Below are positions 25,776 to 33,834 of a stretch of DNA of 64,000 nt, in pieces; position 1 is the stretch's first letter, and the number at the start of each line of letters is the position of its first letter. Source of the DNA: Azorhizobium oxalatiphilum. GTDB lineage: Bacteria > Pseudomonadota > Alphaproteobacteria > Rhizobiales > Xanthobacteraceae. Location: NCBI RefSeq assembly GCF_014635325.1, contig NZ_BMCT01000007.1, forward strand, positions 124,001-188,000, written 5' to 3'. Below the pieces are notes generated by a model that was not told the origin of the DNA, made no database searches, and saw only the letters and a program-made list of their open reading frames with translations. The position numbers were made by a program, and so were the translations under genes.

Positions 25776-25812
25776 CATAAAAGGTGCGGGTGTGCCTTAC
25801 CGTGGTGTACCG

Positions 25813-25872
25813 GCCCTTCGAAAAGGGCGCACATGCAACGGCGACCTGAGAGGAAGCCCCGCTGTCCGTTGC
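25813..25872 (-). ncRNA. Candidate structured RNA or 3' UTR downstream of the HAD gene
   Basis: On the minus strand two stems follow one another: GCAACGG/CCGTTGC (25866-25872 with 25835-25841, about 24-base loop) and GCCCTT/AAGGGC (25813-25828, four-base loop). The terminator at 25752-25775 follows. The arrangement looks like an intergenic small RNA or a structured 3' UTR of the HAD gene that ends at 25928. I do not recognise a known RNA family. Confidence 0.3.
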
Positions 25873-25927
25873 TTAAACTGATATTGCATCTGAGGGCTTT
25901 TCCTTCAAGGAAGGCCCCATTTGCGCC

Positions 25928-26659
25928 TCAGCGCCCCAGCCGCTCTAGGAAGCCGGCGAGGTCTTCGGTCACGTGGTCGATATAGGCCGCTTCCCGGCCC
26001 TCGAATTCCCAGCTCTCGCGGGTCGAGATTTCCTCGTTCGGCGGCACCACCATCACCGTGGTCATGCCGAGCCGGTGCGGCACTTCCAGATTGCGCGCCA
26101 GATCCTCGAACATGGCTGCCCGCTTCGGCTCCACCCCATGCGCGCGCAGGAAGCGCAGATAGGCTTCCTCGGAGGGCTTCGGGTGGAATTCGGCGGCCAC
26201 GATGTCGTGGATGGCCACGAAATGCTTGTCGAGCCCCAGCTTGCCCAGCACGTTCAGCGCGTGGCGCTCGGAGCCGTTGGTATAGACCAGCTTGGTGCCT
26301 TGCAGCCCCTCCAGCGCCGCCGCGAGGCGAGGCGAGGGTTCGAGGCCGGTCAGGTCCACATCATGGACGTGGGCGAGGAAGGGGGCAGGGTCGATGCCGT
26401 GCTCGATCATCAGGCCGCGCAGCGAGGTGCCATACTTGCGGTAATAGGCCTTCTGCTGGGCGAAGGCTTCTTCCGGCGTGATGTTGAGCAGGCCGGAAAT
26501 ATAGTCCCGCATGCGCCGGTCGATCTGGCCCCAGAGATCGTGCTGGGCGGGATAAAGGGTGTTGTCCAGATCGAACACCCAGGTCTCCACCTCATCGAAG
26601 GCACGGGCGCCGGGATTGGTCATGCGGTGGAGCGGGGTCTCGGGGGCGGTCATCGACAT
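25928..26659 (-). CDS. HAD-family pyrimidine 5'-nucleotidase-like protein
   Basis: The product has 243 residues. HAD motif I is VFDLDNTLYPAQHDLW (about 28-43) with the nucleophile Asp, motif II is YTNGSERHALNV, and motif III/IV include HPKPSEEAYL and AAMFEDLARNLEVPHRLGMTTV. The LDNTLY motif and length fit the pyrimidine 5'-nucleotidase (YjjG/SDT1-like) subgroup of Hyphomicrobiales, which dephosphorylates nucleotides or similar small phosphates. It follows argB in the same direction with a structured 174-base spacer, an arrangement seen in relatives. Confidence 0.92.
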   Translation of the reverse strand: MSMTAPETPLHRMTNPGARAFDEVETWVFDLDNTLYPAQHDLWGQIDRRMRDYISGLLNITPEEAFAQQKAYYRKYGTSLRGLMIEHGIDPAPFLAHVHDVDLTGLEPSPRLAAALEGLQGTKLVYTNGSERHALNVLGKLGLDKHFVAIHDIVAAEFHPKPSEEAYLRFLRAHGVEPKRAAMFEDLARNLEVPHRLGMTTVMVVPPNEEISTRESWEFEGREAAYIDHVTEDLAGFLERLGR

Positions 26660-26752
26660 CCAGAACTTGAAAGCAGGAAACGGGTCTGCCCTCTATACGG
26701 GGCGCGGGCGCATCCGGACGAGGGGACCGGGCGTGCCCGGTCAGGAAGACAT

Positions 26753-26801
26753 GGGAACCGGATACGCCCGGATTGTGGCAATCCGACCGGATCCGGTTCC
26801 C
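26753..26801. other. Nested perfect hairpin between argB and the HAD gene
   Basis: An 11-base-pair outer stem GGGAACCGGAT/ATCCGGTTCCC encloses an internal loop and a seven-base-pair inner stem CGGATTG/CAATCCG with a TGG loop. It starts 33 bases after the argB stop on the minus strand. It has no T tract, so it may be an mRNA-stabilising element, a processing site or a dispersed repeat. Confidence 0.55.
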
Positions 26802-26833
26802 GTTGGTCGTGTCCCCGATGCCGCGAAAAGCGG

Positions 26834-27739
26834 TCAGCGGGTGATGAGCGTGCCGATGCCGTGGTCGGTGAGCAGCTCCAGCAGCACCGAATGGTTCTGC
26901 TTGCCGTCCATGATGACCACGCCTTCCACGCCCTTCTCCAGCGCGTAGATGCAGGTCTCCACCTTGGGGATCATGCCCCCCGACACGGTGCCGTCGGCAA
27001 TCAGCTGGCGGCACTGGGCGATGGTCAGCTCGGGGATGAGCTGCTTGTTCTTGTCCAGCACGCCCGGCACGTCGGTGAGCAGCAGCAGGCGCTTGGCGCC
27101 CAGCGCACCGGCAATGGCACCGGCGAAGGTGTCGGCATTCACATTGTAGGTGCCGCCGTCCACGGCAGTGGCGACCGGGGCGAGAACCGGGATCAGCTCG
27201 CGGCCGAGTATCTGGTCGAGCACCATGGTGTCCACGGTGTCCGGCTCGCCCACGAAGCCGAGGTCCACCACCTGCTCCACGCGGCTGTCGGGATCGACGA
27301 TGGTGCGGGTCGCCTTGCGGGCGCGCACCATGTTGCCGTCCTTGCCGCACAGGCCGATGGCCTTGCCGCCCGCTTCGTTGATGAAGCCGACGATCTGCTT
27401 GTTGATGGAGCCGGCCAGCACCATCTCGACGATCTCGATGGTGGCCTTGTCGGTGATGCGCAGGCCGGCGGCGAACTCGGACTTGATGCCGAGCTTGTCC
27501 AGCATGGCGCCGATCTGCGGGCCGCCGCCATGCACCACCACCGGGTTCACGCCGGACTGCTCGAGCAGCACGATGTCCTGCGCGAAATCGCGGGCCAGCT
27601 GGTCGTTGCCCATGGCGTGGCCGCCGTACTTCACCACGACGATGGCGTCGTCATAGCGCTGCATGTGGGGGAGGGCCTTGGTGAGCACCTCGGCCTGGAG
27701 TTGGGCTTCCGCCACCGGGGCGGGAATGGGCGCGCTCAT
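26834..27739 (-). CDS. argB: Acetylglutamate kinase
   Basis: The product has 301 residues. It carries [11 protein letters not shown] at the nucleotide site, [16 protein letters not shown] for acetylglutamate, and [19 protein letters not shown] plus [11 protein letters not shown] later; all are conserved ArgB features. It phosphorylates N-acetyl-L-glutamate in the second step of arginine biosynthesis in the cytoplasm. I took ATG 27737-27739 ([12 protein letters not shown]), since the upstream extension from 27793 is not conserved in character. The HAD gene follows in the same direction; the engB gene often upstream in relatives is replaced here by a divergent membrane protein. Confidence 0.96.
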   Translation of the reverse strand: MSAPIPAPVAEAQLQAEVLTKALPHMQRYDDAIVVVKYGGHAMGNDQLARDFAQDIVLLEQSGVNPVVVHGGGPQIGAMLDKLGIKSEFAAGLRITDKATIEIVEMVLAGSINKQIVGFINEAGGKAIGLCGKDGNMVRARKATRTIVDPDSRVEQVVDLGFVGEPDTVDTMVLDQILGRELIPVLAPVATAVDGGTYNVNADTFAGAIAGALGAKRLLLLTDVPGVLDKNKQLIPELTIAQCRQLIADGTVSGGMIPKVETCIYALEKGVEGVVIMDGKQNHSVLLELLTDHGIGTLITR

Positions 27740-28094
27740 GGCATCAGCCTGATCTTGAGGGCGGCAAGCGATCCGGTATCCCTTGCGGGGCACTGGACCC
27801 CCGGCCCGCCGGGGTCGGGTCGAGCGGCGCGACGGCTTTGGGCCACCGCTACCGGCGCCCTTCTAGCGACTTCCCCGGCAGGGGGGAAGGGCGGGGGCAG
27901 CGGCTTTCCGCTCTCGATTCGCGGGAAATACGGCGGCACTTACCGTTCCGGGTAATCGCCTACTTTTCCAGTTGCACGGGAAAATGCCGCGCGGCTCACC
28001 CGTCATCGAACCACCACAAAGAAGGTTCTTTGCGATAGGCGTGCCGGCGGTTATGGCCTGCATGCGTTCTCGCCTCCAACGGACCCACCCGGCC
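27740..28094. other. Divergent intergenic region, argB and membrane protein gene
   Basis: These 355 bases must contain the promoters of both genes. I see no strong consensus promoter, repeat or small gene. If the membrane protein starts earlier (TTG 27972 or ATG 28053) the region is shorter. Confidence 0.4.
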
Positions 28095-29663
28095 ATGTCG
28101 CCCAAAGCCCCGCTTCCGCCCCGCCGGGCGCTCGATCTGTCGCGCCGTACCATCGCGCTGCTGTTCCTGATCTGCTTCGTGCTGGTGGCGATTCCCATCG
28201 TCACCCATCCGATCCCGCCGCTGTCGGACTATGTGAACCACCTCGCCCGCATGAAGGTGATCGCGGCGGTGCCGGGCGACCCCGACCTCTCGCGCTTCTA
28301 CTTCCTGCAATGGAGCGTGCTGCCGAACCTGATGATGGACATGGTGGTCCCGCTGCTGGACCGCTTCGCCGACATCTATGTGGCCGGCGAGATCTATACG
28401 CTGATGTGCTTCGCGCTCATCGCCTTCGGCACGCTCTATCTGCACCGGGCGCTGTTCGGGGCGTGGTCGGCCATTCCGCTTGTGGCCTTCCCGCTGCTCT
28501 ACAACAACATCTTCCTCATCGGGGTGATGAACTACATCTTCGGGATCGGCCTGTGCCTGTGCGGCCTCGCCACCTGGATCCTGCTGCGCGACAGGCCGTG
28601 GCCGTGGCGCTATGCGGTGTCCTGCCTGTTTGTGCTGGCGCTGTTCTTCTGCCACCTGTTCGCCACCGGCGTGTATGGGGTGGGCATCCTCTCCTATGAG
28701 CTGATGCGCCTGTTCGACCGCAAGGGTGGCAGCTGGAAGACGCGCATCATCGCCTTCGTCACGGCGGGCTTTCCGTTCGCGCTCACGGTGCCGCTGCTGC
28801 TCATGAGCCCCACCTGGGGGCTGAAGGGCGAGAATTACTGGGAGCCGCGCGGCAAGCTCGACGGCATCGAGTTCGTCATCAACGTCTATTACGATTATGT
28901 GGCCTTCTCGCTCACCGCCGTGGTGGTGCTGGCAGCGGCCTGGGCGGTGCGGCATCGCCTGCTGCGCACCCACAACATGCTGTTCTATCTGCTGGTGATC
29001 GCCGGTGCGGTCTACATGGCGCTGCCGCGCACCGTGTTCGCCACCTATATGGCCGACCAGCGCATGCCGGTGGCCATCGCCTTCATGGTCATCGCCTGCA
29101 TCCAGATCGACCTGCGCCACCGCCTCGCCCAGCGCGGCTTCGCCATCATGCTGGTGCTCCTCGTGGCGGTGCGCGTCACCGAGGTGCAGGTGGTGTGGAA
29201 CAACCTCACCCAGTGGACGGTGGCCTTCCAGGAAAGCATCACCAAGATCAAGCGCGGCTCCAAGGTGATGGTGGCCTATGCGGATCCGTGGGGCGGCTCG
29301 CAGCCGCAGGATCTCGGCCTCGTGCATGCGGCCTGCCTCGCCATCATCGAGCGCTCCTCGCTGGTGACGACGGCCTTCACTGTGCCCGGCAAGCAGATAC
29401 TGCGCGTCCACAAGCCCTATACGGACTGGGTGGACACCGAGGACGGCACGCCGCCCAATCGCGAGCAGCTCCTCGTCACCGAGGAGGAGCCCACGCCGGA
29501 CGGCCCGCGCTACTGGGATCTGTGGCCGCAGCATTTCGATTATGTCTACCTGCTGTTCACCGAGCCCGGCGATCCGAACCCGGATTCCGACCGGCTTGAG
29601 CTGGTCTATGCGGGCGACCGCTTCCAGCTCTACAAGGTCATCAAGCCGCCACCGGCCAGTTGA
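28095..29663 (+). CDS. Polytopic membrane protein of unknown function, GT-C-like
   Basis: From ATG 28095 the product has 522 residues. About ten hydrophobic segments follow TIALLFLICFVLVAIPIV, and the first periplasmic loop has PIPPLSDYVNHLARMKVIA, an acidic motif placed like that of GT-C glycosyltransferases after helix 1. A soluble C-terminal domain of about 150 residues (from VAYADPWGG) ends the protein. It may be a lipid-linked glycosyltransferase or a polymer-modifying enzyme, but this is only a resemblance. Start choice is uncertain: upstream in-frame codons reach 27972 and no clear ribosome site marks any of them. Confidence 0.7.
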   Translation: MSPKAPLPPRRALDLSRRTIALLFLICFVLVAIPIVTHPIPPLSDYVNHLARMKVIAAVPGDPDLSRFYFLQWSVLPNLMMDMVVPLLDRFADIYVAGEIYTLMCFALIAFGTLYLHRALFGAWSAIPLVAFPLLYNNIFLIGVMNYIFGIGLCLCGLATWILLRDRPWPWRYAVSCLFVLALFFCHLFATGVYGVGILSYELMRLFDRKGGSWKTRIIAFVTAGFPFALTVPLLLMSPTWGLKGENYWEPRGKLDGIEFVINVYYDYVAFSLTAVVVLAAAWAVRHRLLRTHNMLFYLLVIAGAVYMALPRTVFATYMADQRMPVAIAFMVIACIQIDLRHRLAQRGFAIMLVLLVAVRVTEVQVVWNNLTQWTVAFQESITKIKRGSKVMVAYADPWGGSQPQDLGLVHAACLAIIERSSLVTTAFTVPGKQILRVHKPYTDWVDTEDGTPPNREQLLVTEEEPTPDGPRYWDLWPQHFDYVYLLFTEPGDPNPDSDRLELVYAGDRFQLYKVIKPPPAS

Positions 29664-29759
29664 GCCGGATCGGGCCGGGGCGCAGCTCCGGTCCGTGAAT
29701 CCGCCGAACACGAGCTGAACTGGTTCCCTCTCGGCGTGCTCTGAGCCCGCTTCATCCTC

Positions 29760-29779
29760 CTGTCACCGGCGCGTCATGG
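29760..29779 (+). promoter_or_regulatory. Candidate Pho box upstream of phnM
   Basis: The direct repeat TGTCAC (29761-29766) and CGTCAT (29772-29777) has the 11-base repeat spacing of a Pho box (TGTCA type). A further inverted GTGACAG lies at about 29784. It is about 51 bases before the phnM ATG, suitable for activation by phosphorylated PhoB. Confidence 0.55.
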
Positions 29780-29830
29780 TTCCGTGACAGGAGGCCGTTC
29801 TTCGTCCGCCCCGCCCGAAAGGTCCGCCCC

Positions 29831-30961
29831 ATGGAAACCGTCTTCACCAACGCCCGCCTCGTTCTGGAGGACCGTGTGATCGACGGGACGCTGGTGCTGC
29901 GCGGGACGGAGATCGCCGCCGTGGACGAGGGCCGCTCGCATCTTTCCAGCGCGGTGGATTGCGACGGCGACTATCTCTCCCCCGGCCTCATCGACCTGCA
30001 TACGGACGCGCTGGAGAACCATTTCGTCCCGCGCCCCAAGGTGATCTGGCCCGACGCCCGCGCCGCCGCGCTCGCCCATGACGGCCAGACGGTGGCCGCC
30101 GGCATCACCACCGTGTTCGACGCCATCTGCGCCGGCGGCTTCGACCAGACCAAGTCCGCCCGCCGCGATCTCTTCACCATCATGCTGGACGCGGTGGAGC
30201 AGGGCGCGCCCTGGTTCCGCGCCGACCACCGCATCCATCTGCGTTGCGAGCTGACCGACCCCGGCCTGCTGGAACTGGCCGAGCCGGAGCTGAACCGCAA
30301 GGCGCTGGGCCTCGCCTCGCTCATGGACCACACGCCCGGCGCGCGGCAGTGGCGCAATGTGGACCAGCTGCGCACCTATCTGCGCGGCATCGGCAAGACG
30401 GCGGACGAGGTGGAGCACGAGCTGGCCACCCGCACCGCGCGTGGGCAGGAGGCGGTGGCCGCCAATTTCGACCGCCTCGCGGCCTTGCTGCGGGATGCGG
30501 GCGTGGCGCTGGCCAGCCATGACGACACCACGCCCGAGCATGTGGCCGATGCCAAGGCCGCCGGCTGCACCATCTCCGAATTCCCCACCACGCAGGAAGC
30601 GGCCAAGGCGGCCCATGAGGCCGGCCTCACCACCATCGGCGGCGCGCCGAACGTGGTGCGCGGCGGCTCCCATTCCGGCGGCGTCGCCATGCGCGACCTC
30701 GTGGCGGCGGATCTTCTCGATGCGCTCGCTTCCGACTACGTGCCGGCCAGCATGCTGCAGGCGGCGACGAAACTCGCCGCCGACGGCGTGCCCATGGCGA
30801 CGGCGCTCTCGCTGGTGACAGCCCGGCCGGCGGCGCTGGCGGGCCTCGCCGATCGCGGCCGCCTTGAAGCCGGCCTGCGCGCCGACGTGCTGCGCTTCCG
30901 CCTGGTGGACGGCACGCCTGTGGTGCGCGATGTGCGGGTGAAGGCTGAGAAGGTGTTCTGA
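29831..30961 (+). CDS. phnM: Alpha-D-ribose 1-methylphosphonate 5-triphosphate diphosphatase
   Basis: The product has 376 residues, full length for PhnM. Amidohydrolase features are present: LIDLHTDALENHFVPRP with the metal-binding His residues, SHDDTTPEHV, and GAPNVVRGGSHSGG near the C-terminus, the last being specific for PhnM. It removes pyrophosphate from ribose 1-methylphosphonate 5-triphosphate in the C-P lyase pathway. AAAGG lies eight bases before the ATG. The C-P lyase core genes phnGHIJKL are not in the window; two further phosphonate accessory genes follow within 4 kb, and a Pho-box-like repeat precedes it. Confidence 0.96.
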   Translation: METVFTNARLVLEDRVIDGTLVLRGTEIAAVDEGRSHLSSAVDCDGDYLSPGLIDLHTDALENHFVPRPKVIWPDARAAALAHDGQTVAAGITTVFDAICAGGFDQTKSARRDLFTIMLDAVEQGAPWFRADHRIHLRCELTDPGLLELAEPELNRKALGLASLMDHTPGARQWRNVDQLRTYLRGIGKTADEVEHELATRTARGQEAVAANFDRLAALLRDAGVALASHDDTTPEHVADAKAAGCTISEFPTTQEAAKAAHEAGLTTIGGAPNVVRGGSHSGGVAMRDLVAADLLDALASDYVPASMLQAATKLAADGVPMATALSLVTARPAALAGLADRGRLEAGLRADVLRFRLVDGTPVVRDVRVKAEKVF

Positions 30962-30974
30962 GCCTCGACCGCCC

Positions 30975-31256
30975 TCACCCCTCCCCGTTGGCCTCTTCCA
31001 GCCAGTGCGGCTTGCGGGCGAAGCCCACGTGATAGGTGGTCCAGTGCACCAGCACCGGCGGATCACCGGCCCCCACCTGCGCGGCGGGCTTCTCGATGCC
31101 GATGATGCGGCCCTTGGGATGCTCCGACAGGCAGCGGTTCAGCAGCGCAAGGGCGTCGGCGGCCTTGGCGTCCGCTTCGGCGCCGGAGAGGCCGGGGGCT
31201 CCGATGGCGATGCGCTTGACGTAATGTACTTCGGCAAGATCGAGGCTGGCGGGCAT
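30975..31256 (-). CDS. Hypothetical small protein within the phosphonate group
   Basis: The product has 93 residues starting MPASLDLAEVHYVKRIAIG, with GGAG five bases before the ATG. The composition is that of a real protein: a helix ALALLNRCLSEHPKGRIIGIE followed by VLVHWTTYHVGFARKPHWL. There are no membrane segments or known motifs. It is opposite in direction to phnM and ends 14 bases from the phnM stop. It does not belong to a family I recognise. Confidence 0.65.
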   Translation of the reverse strand: MPASLDLAEVHYVKRIAIGAPGLSGAEADAKAADALALLNRCLSEHPKGRIIGIEKPAAQVGAGDPPVLVHWTTYHVGFARKPHWLEEANGEG

Positions 31257-31484
31257 GAAGGCTCCATGGCAAGGCGTGGAACAAACGGCGCGGTGGCCGG
31301 CGGAAAATGCGGGCGGCCCGAATATGGCCTCACTCTACCCGGCCGGCGGAAATCCGCCATCACCCGCGTGATCTTCGCGCGCTCTCCCTTTGCCACCCAC
31401 ACGCCCGGCCCTCCCAACGCCTTCGTGCACACGGCACGCGTGATGCCGCTTCCCTCGCGCCGCGCCGCCCTTTAGGGATGGCAG

Positions 31485-31515
31485 GCTGACTTATCTCGAC
31501 GCTGACTATCTCGAC
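31485..31515 (+). repeat. 15/16-bp tandem direct repeat before the DUF1045 gene
   Basis: GCTGACTTATCTCGAC (31485-31500) is followed at once by GCTGACTATCTCGAC (31501-31515), identical but for one inserted T. The ribosome site GGAGAGG starts two bases later, so the repeat lies in the leader and may be a regulator site or a chance duplication. Confidence 0.6.
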
Positions 31516-31528
31516 ATGGAGAGGCCGC

Positions 31529-32224
31529 TTGTCCGTCCGCTATGCCGTCTATCTCGCTCCCGCGTGCGACACCGCGCTCTGGCGCTTCGGTTCCTCGGTG
31601 GTCGGCTATGATGCGGAGACGGGCGCGGACTGCGTGGCCCCGGCCCTGTGCGGCTTCGCGCCCGAGGACTGGCGGGGCCTCACCGATGAGCCGCGCCGCT
31701 ACGGCTTCCACGGCACGCTGAAGGCGCCTTTCCGCCTCGCGCCCGGCATGGACGAGACCGATCTGTTCGCCGCGCTGGCGGGATTTGCCATGGAGCATCA
31801 TCCCTTCGAGCTGCCGCCGCTGGAGGTGCGCCAGCTGGGCAGCTTCATCGCCCTCGTGCCGCCGGCGCCCGTGCCGGCGCTGGATGATCTGGCCCTGGAT
31901 GCGGTGGAGCGGCTGGACGCCGTGCGCGCGCCGCTCTCCGAGGCCGAGATCGCGCGGCGCAAGCCGGAGAACCTCACCCCCCGCCAGCGCGCCCATCTGC
32001 ACCGTTACGGCTATCCTTATGTGCGCGAGGATTTCCGCTTCCACATGACGCTCACCGGCAAGCTGCAGGAGCCGGCCATGGGGCATGCGGTGAATGCGCT
32101 TTCCGAGGCTTATCTGGCCAGTGGCGCCCACATGCCGGTGCCGGTGGACGATGTGGTGCTCTACATGCAGGAGGAGGCCGGCGCGCGCTTCCGCATCCTG
32201 CACCGCGCGCCGCTGGGGGCGTAA
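31529..32224 (+). CDS. DUF1045 phosphonate metabolism protein, 2H phosphoesterase-like
   Basis: The product has 231 residues from a TTG start; GGAGAGG lies six bases upstream and no in-frame ATG is near. Two H-x-T motifs, YGFHGTLKAPF (about residue 61) and RFHMTLTGKL (about 172), define a 2H phosphoesterase fold. The family is associated with phosphonate utilisation clusters, where a role in opening the cyclic phosphate made by C-P lyase, or in similar phosphoester chemistry, has been proposed. It follows phnM by 570 bases. The functional assignment rests on family association, not on an assay. Confidence 0.88.
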   Translation: MSVRYAVYLAPACDTALWRFGSSVVGYDAETGADCVAPALCGFAPEDWRGLTDEPRRYGFHGTLKAPFRLAPGMDETDLFAALAGFAMEHHPFELPPLEVRQLGSFIALVPPAPVPALDDLALDAVERLDAVRAPLSEAEIARRKPENLTPRQRAHLHRYGYPYVREDFRFHMTLTGKLQEPAMGHAVNALSEAYLASGAHMPVPVDDVVLYMQEEAGARFRILHRAPLGA

Positions 32225-32505
32225 GGGCGGGCGAAGGGCATCGCGGGGCGCCGCGCGGGCGGCTTGCAGCCGATCATGGGCCGGATCATCCGTGTGACGG
32301 TGCATGCTACCGTCGCCCGCATCCGGCTTCCCGTTTGGGGCTGCGCGCGCCTGCGCACGGGCTGTTTTCTATTGCAAAGCCTACGGAAACACGCACCCTC
32401 GGCCCGGGGATCAATCCAATCTGTAAAGCGTCGAAGCGGCCGGACGTCCGATCGCGGTCCTGAGCCTGTGCTCAACATTGGGGTGATCTTCGATGGGAGA
32501 GAACC

Positions 32506-33741
32506 ATGGCCATCGCGAACAATGAGATCCTGACACCGGACGCCGGTGCGGCGACCAGCCTCGCCCCGGGTGACTGGGCGAGCAAGGCGACCCAGACCTA
32601 TCAGGCTCTGCTGCCGCATTTCGACGATACCAAGACCTCCTTCTGGCTTGCCGGGCATGCCTGCGACACCCTGACCGACTACTATTTCGAAGTGGATCGG
32701 ACGGATGTCGCCACGTTAGCCGGCATTGTCGCCAGGAAATACAGGCCGAACTCGGCCTACTGGTACGATGACTACTCCTGGTGGGGTAATGCCATGGTGC
32801 GGGCAGCGGGATCCAGCATGTACAATGCGGACTCGCGAGCCGCCTTCCTCAGCGTCGCCATGGATGCGTGGCTGTGGATCGACGGGAATGCCCCCAATGG
32901 CTGGGCATGGGCGGACCAGCAGAAATTCGCCGCCTTAGAGCCGCTCTTTTCGGGCGGCGTCTGGAACCGCTTCCTGACCGATAACTGCAACCCGGGCCCC
33001 GGCGACCGGATCTGCGGCCGCCAGAATACTGTGACCAATCTCGGCTATCTGCTGCTGGCGGAGCGCTTCTTTCTCCATGAGCCAAGCAACGACATTCCCC
33101 CCGTGCTCAAGCGCTCCTATCTGACCGCAGCCCAACGGGAATATGCGTTTCTGCACCAGTGGATGTATCTGGGGAAGCCGGATCTTGCCCTGCTGAACCA
33201 CTTCAGTCCCGGAAACCCGGGGTATGTGGTGATGCGCGAGCGCGCCAGCCTGTTCAAGAACGGACAGCAGGATCCCGGCTATGTTCCCCTGTTCGCCTGG
33301 ACCGGCGATCAGGGGCTCATGGTCAGCGCGCTCGTGGACCGCATGCGTGTGCTGGGAGGAGGGAGCGACTATCAGGCCGCCCTCTACCTGGCCATGGGGC
33401 TGATCGATGGCGTGAGCGAATTCCTGGTGAAGAAAAACCCTTACGACGAACCCGGTCAGCTTGATCCCTGGGGGGTGCAGTGGCCGCATGACGGCTACGA
33501 GACGGATTACTGGACGGGCGTCGCCGTCTTCATGCGCGGCCTGCTCTACGCCTACCGGAACAGCCCGGAGCTGAAGACCTTCATCACCAACAACGCGACC
33601 TGGATGAGCTTGCTGCGCGCCAATGCCGAAATGGTGCTGAACAAGCCGGACCGGCCCCAGTCGGACAACCCGCTGGTCAGCCTCACCAACGATCTGGCCA
33701 TTCTGGCGGCTGCCATCGCCATCGTGCCGCACAGCGCCTGA
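32506..33741 (+). CDS. Unknown protein, possible GH76-like alpha/alpha-barrel
   Basis: The product has 411 residues with the ribosome site GGGAGAG. It is rich in Trp, Tyr and Asn and has evenly spread helical segments. The motif YWYDDYSWWGNAMVRA (about residues 85-100) resembles the paired-aspartate DD-x-x-WW signature of family 76 glycoside hydrolases and related six-hairpin barrels; later WTGDQGLMVSALVDR, HDGYETDYWTGVAVFMRGLLY and LTNDLAIL fit the same kind of fold. There is no signal peptide, which is odd for a glycanase. It sits between two phosphonate accessory genes; a link with them is unproven. Codon use is slightly less biased than in its neighbours. Confidence 0.6.
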   Translation: MAIANNEILTPDAGAATSLAPGDWASKATQTYQALLPHFDDTKTSFWLAGHACDTLTDYYFEVDRTDVATLAGIVARKYRPNSAYWYDDYSWWGNAMVRAAGSSMYNADSRAAFLSVAMDAWLWIDGNAPNGWAWADQQKFAALEPLFSGGVWNRFLTDNCNPGPGDRICGRQNTVTNLGYLLLAERFFLHEPSNDIPPVLKRSYLTAAQREYAFLHQWMYLGKPDLALLNHFSPGNPGYVVMRERASLFKNGQQDPGYVPLFAWTGDQGLMVSALVDRMRVLGGGSDYQAALYLAMGLIDGVSEFLVKKNPYDEPGQLDPWGVQWPHDGYETDYWTGVAVFMRGLLYAYRNSPELKTFITNNATWMSLLRANAEMVLNKPDRPQSDNPLVSLTNDLAILAAAIAIVPHSA

Positions 33742-33753
33742 CCCTGCGCGTGG

Positions 33754-33779
33754 GACGGGCGGGGGAGGCCCCGCCCGTC
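33754..33779. terminator. Strong hairpin after the GH76-like gene
   Basis: GACGGGCGGGG and CCCCGCCCGTC form a perfect 11-base-pair stem with a GAGG loop, 12 bases after the stop. Its right edge overlaps the Pho-box-like repeat of the next gene. Confidence 0.6.
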
Positions 33780-33792
33780 ATCTGCCTGTCAC
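33776..33792 (+). promoter_or_regulatory. Candidate Pho box before the hexapeptide transferase gene
   Basis: CGTCAT (33776-33781) and TGTCAC (33787-33792) again show the 11-base spacing of a Pho box, with the same two hexamers as upstream of phnM but in swapped order. It is 43 bases before the ATG at 33835. Confidence 0.5.
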
Positions 33793-33834
33793 GGCGCCCG
33801 GCGCAGTCTCCGCGCCTTCCGGAGACTGCGCCCC

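Larger units (their letters stand above)
25134..25927. other. Long intergenic region with repeats and structured elements
   Basis: These 794 bases hold the third 33-bp repeat pair (25388-25497), a long hairpin (25651-25704), a bidirectional terminator (25752-25775) and two further stems on its right (25813-25872). Open frames here merely translate the repeats (VDPRIKSGDD-type peptides) and are not credible genes. Confidence 0.65.

Noticed and set aside
25431..25985. A protein gene in the intergenic region before the HAD gene
   Set aside because: The frame translates the palindromic repeat into a VDPRIKSGDD-type peptide that recurs at other repeat copies, and it runs through the terminator.
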